DNA of 21,266 bases from an uncultured Parvibacter sp. Its GTDB lineage: Bacteria; Actinomycetota; Coriobacteriia; Coriobacteriales; Eggerthellaceae. The translations under genes were made by a program, and so were the position numbers. The notes under the pieces were generated by a model that was given only the letters and a program-made list of their open reading frames with translations, had not been told where the DNA came from and ran no database searches. The stretch lies in the NCBI GenBank assembly GCA_910587945.1, contig CAJUNI010000036.1:1-21266 (forward strand). The letters are read 5' to 3'. Of the stretch, positions 21,012 through 21,266 are shown piece after piece (positions within the stretch are counted from its first letter, which is position 1; every line of letters starts with the position of its first letter).

Positions 21012-21266
21012 TGCGACATCCTTCCGTGAATTAGAGTGCCATGGCAAGCAAAACGGTACCACCAAATGAGTTTGACAACGGCCTCGAATAGGGAAAATGC
21101 GTTTGCAAAAAGTCTTTATCAAAGCTCTGAACTGGTGTTTTGTCGCTTCGTATGACTGACTCCGCCAAGGGAAACAATTGCAGACAAAACCGGCGCAGCC
21201 TCAGAGTTCGATTGCGGAGGACCGGAATGGAAAGAGCTGCATATAGGTGGACCAAATGAAATAGGG
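21012..21266. other. Gene-free right edge
   Basis: This is the region upstream of the membrane-bound XRE gene. I see no convincing coding sequence on either strand and no clear promoter pair or strong dyad. The promoter of the XRE gene should lie here. Confidence 0.4.

Overview
The window looks like chromosome from an anaerobic actinobacterium of the Coriobacteriia/Eggerthellaceae type. This is an inference from gene content and style: a Tat-exported molybdopterin oxidoreductase with Fe-S and NrfD partners, a TorD chaperone, CoA-disulfide reductase plus rhodanese, many small XRE regulators, moderately high GC and strong AAAGGAG-type ribosome binding sites. No rRNA, tRNA, CRISPR array, integrase or transposase was seen.

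Layout. 1-2,200: an XRE regulator with a zinc-ribbon and a superoxide-reductase-like tail (minus), then a glyoxalase/nitroreductase fusion (plus) and a gene-free stretch with a long inverted repeat. 2,185-3,603: a complete AbiE type IV toxin-antitoxin operon with a promoter embedded in an inverted-repeat operator. 3,687-6,489 (plus): zinc-ribbon membrane protein, single-domain rhodanese and CoA-disulfide reductase with a C-terminal rhodanese, probably one operon for low-molecular-weight thiol/sulfane-sulfur chemistry. 6,509-7,363 (minus): a small ferritin-like protein and a YccF membrane protein. 7,592-11,870 (minus): a three-gene respiratory oxidoreductase operon (catalytic subunit, four-cluster ferredoxin subunit, NrfD anchor) ending in a hairpin. 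12,408-15,447 (minus): TorD-type chaperone, a second NrfD-like membrane subunit without its own catalytic subunit, a GntR/YtrA-type regulator and a slipin (SPFH) protein. 15,607-16,341: a decayed AAA/DUF4143 ATPase gene. 16,502-21,011: an alpha/beta hydrolase, an XRE-AbrB double DNA-binding protein, an XRE regulator with a helical-repeat tail coupled to a small membrane protein, and an XRE regulator with membrane helices.

The most informative link is a 14-bp dyad, TTGTC-N4-GACAA and close variants. It occurs twice, 21 bp apart, at the predicted promoter of the oxidoreductase operon, and once at the predicted promoter of the torD-nrfD2 operon 3.4 kb away. The dyad has the geometry of CRP/FNR-family sites. 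It suggests that catalytic operon, chaperone and second membrane subunit form one regulon, with the regulator encoded elsewhere. A second theme is a dispersed intergenic repeat family (hairpin plus TGGTGCC-type direct repeats plus a GAGTCA/TGACTC dyad) with three clear copies in the right third and weaker relatives at about 7.4 kb and at the left edge.

Starts given below are my choice from ribosome binding sites and family length, so several are shorter than the longest open frame. All functions are read from motifs and general family knowledge; no database search was possible.
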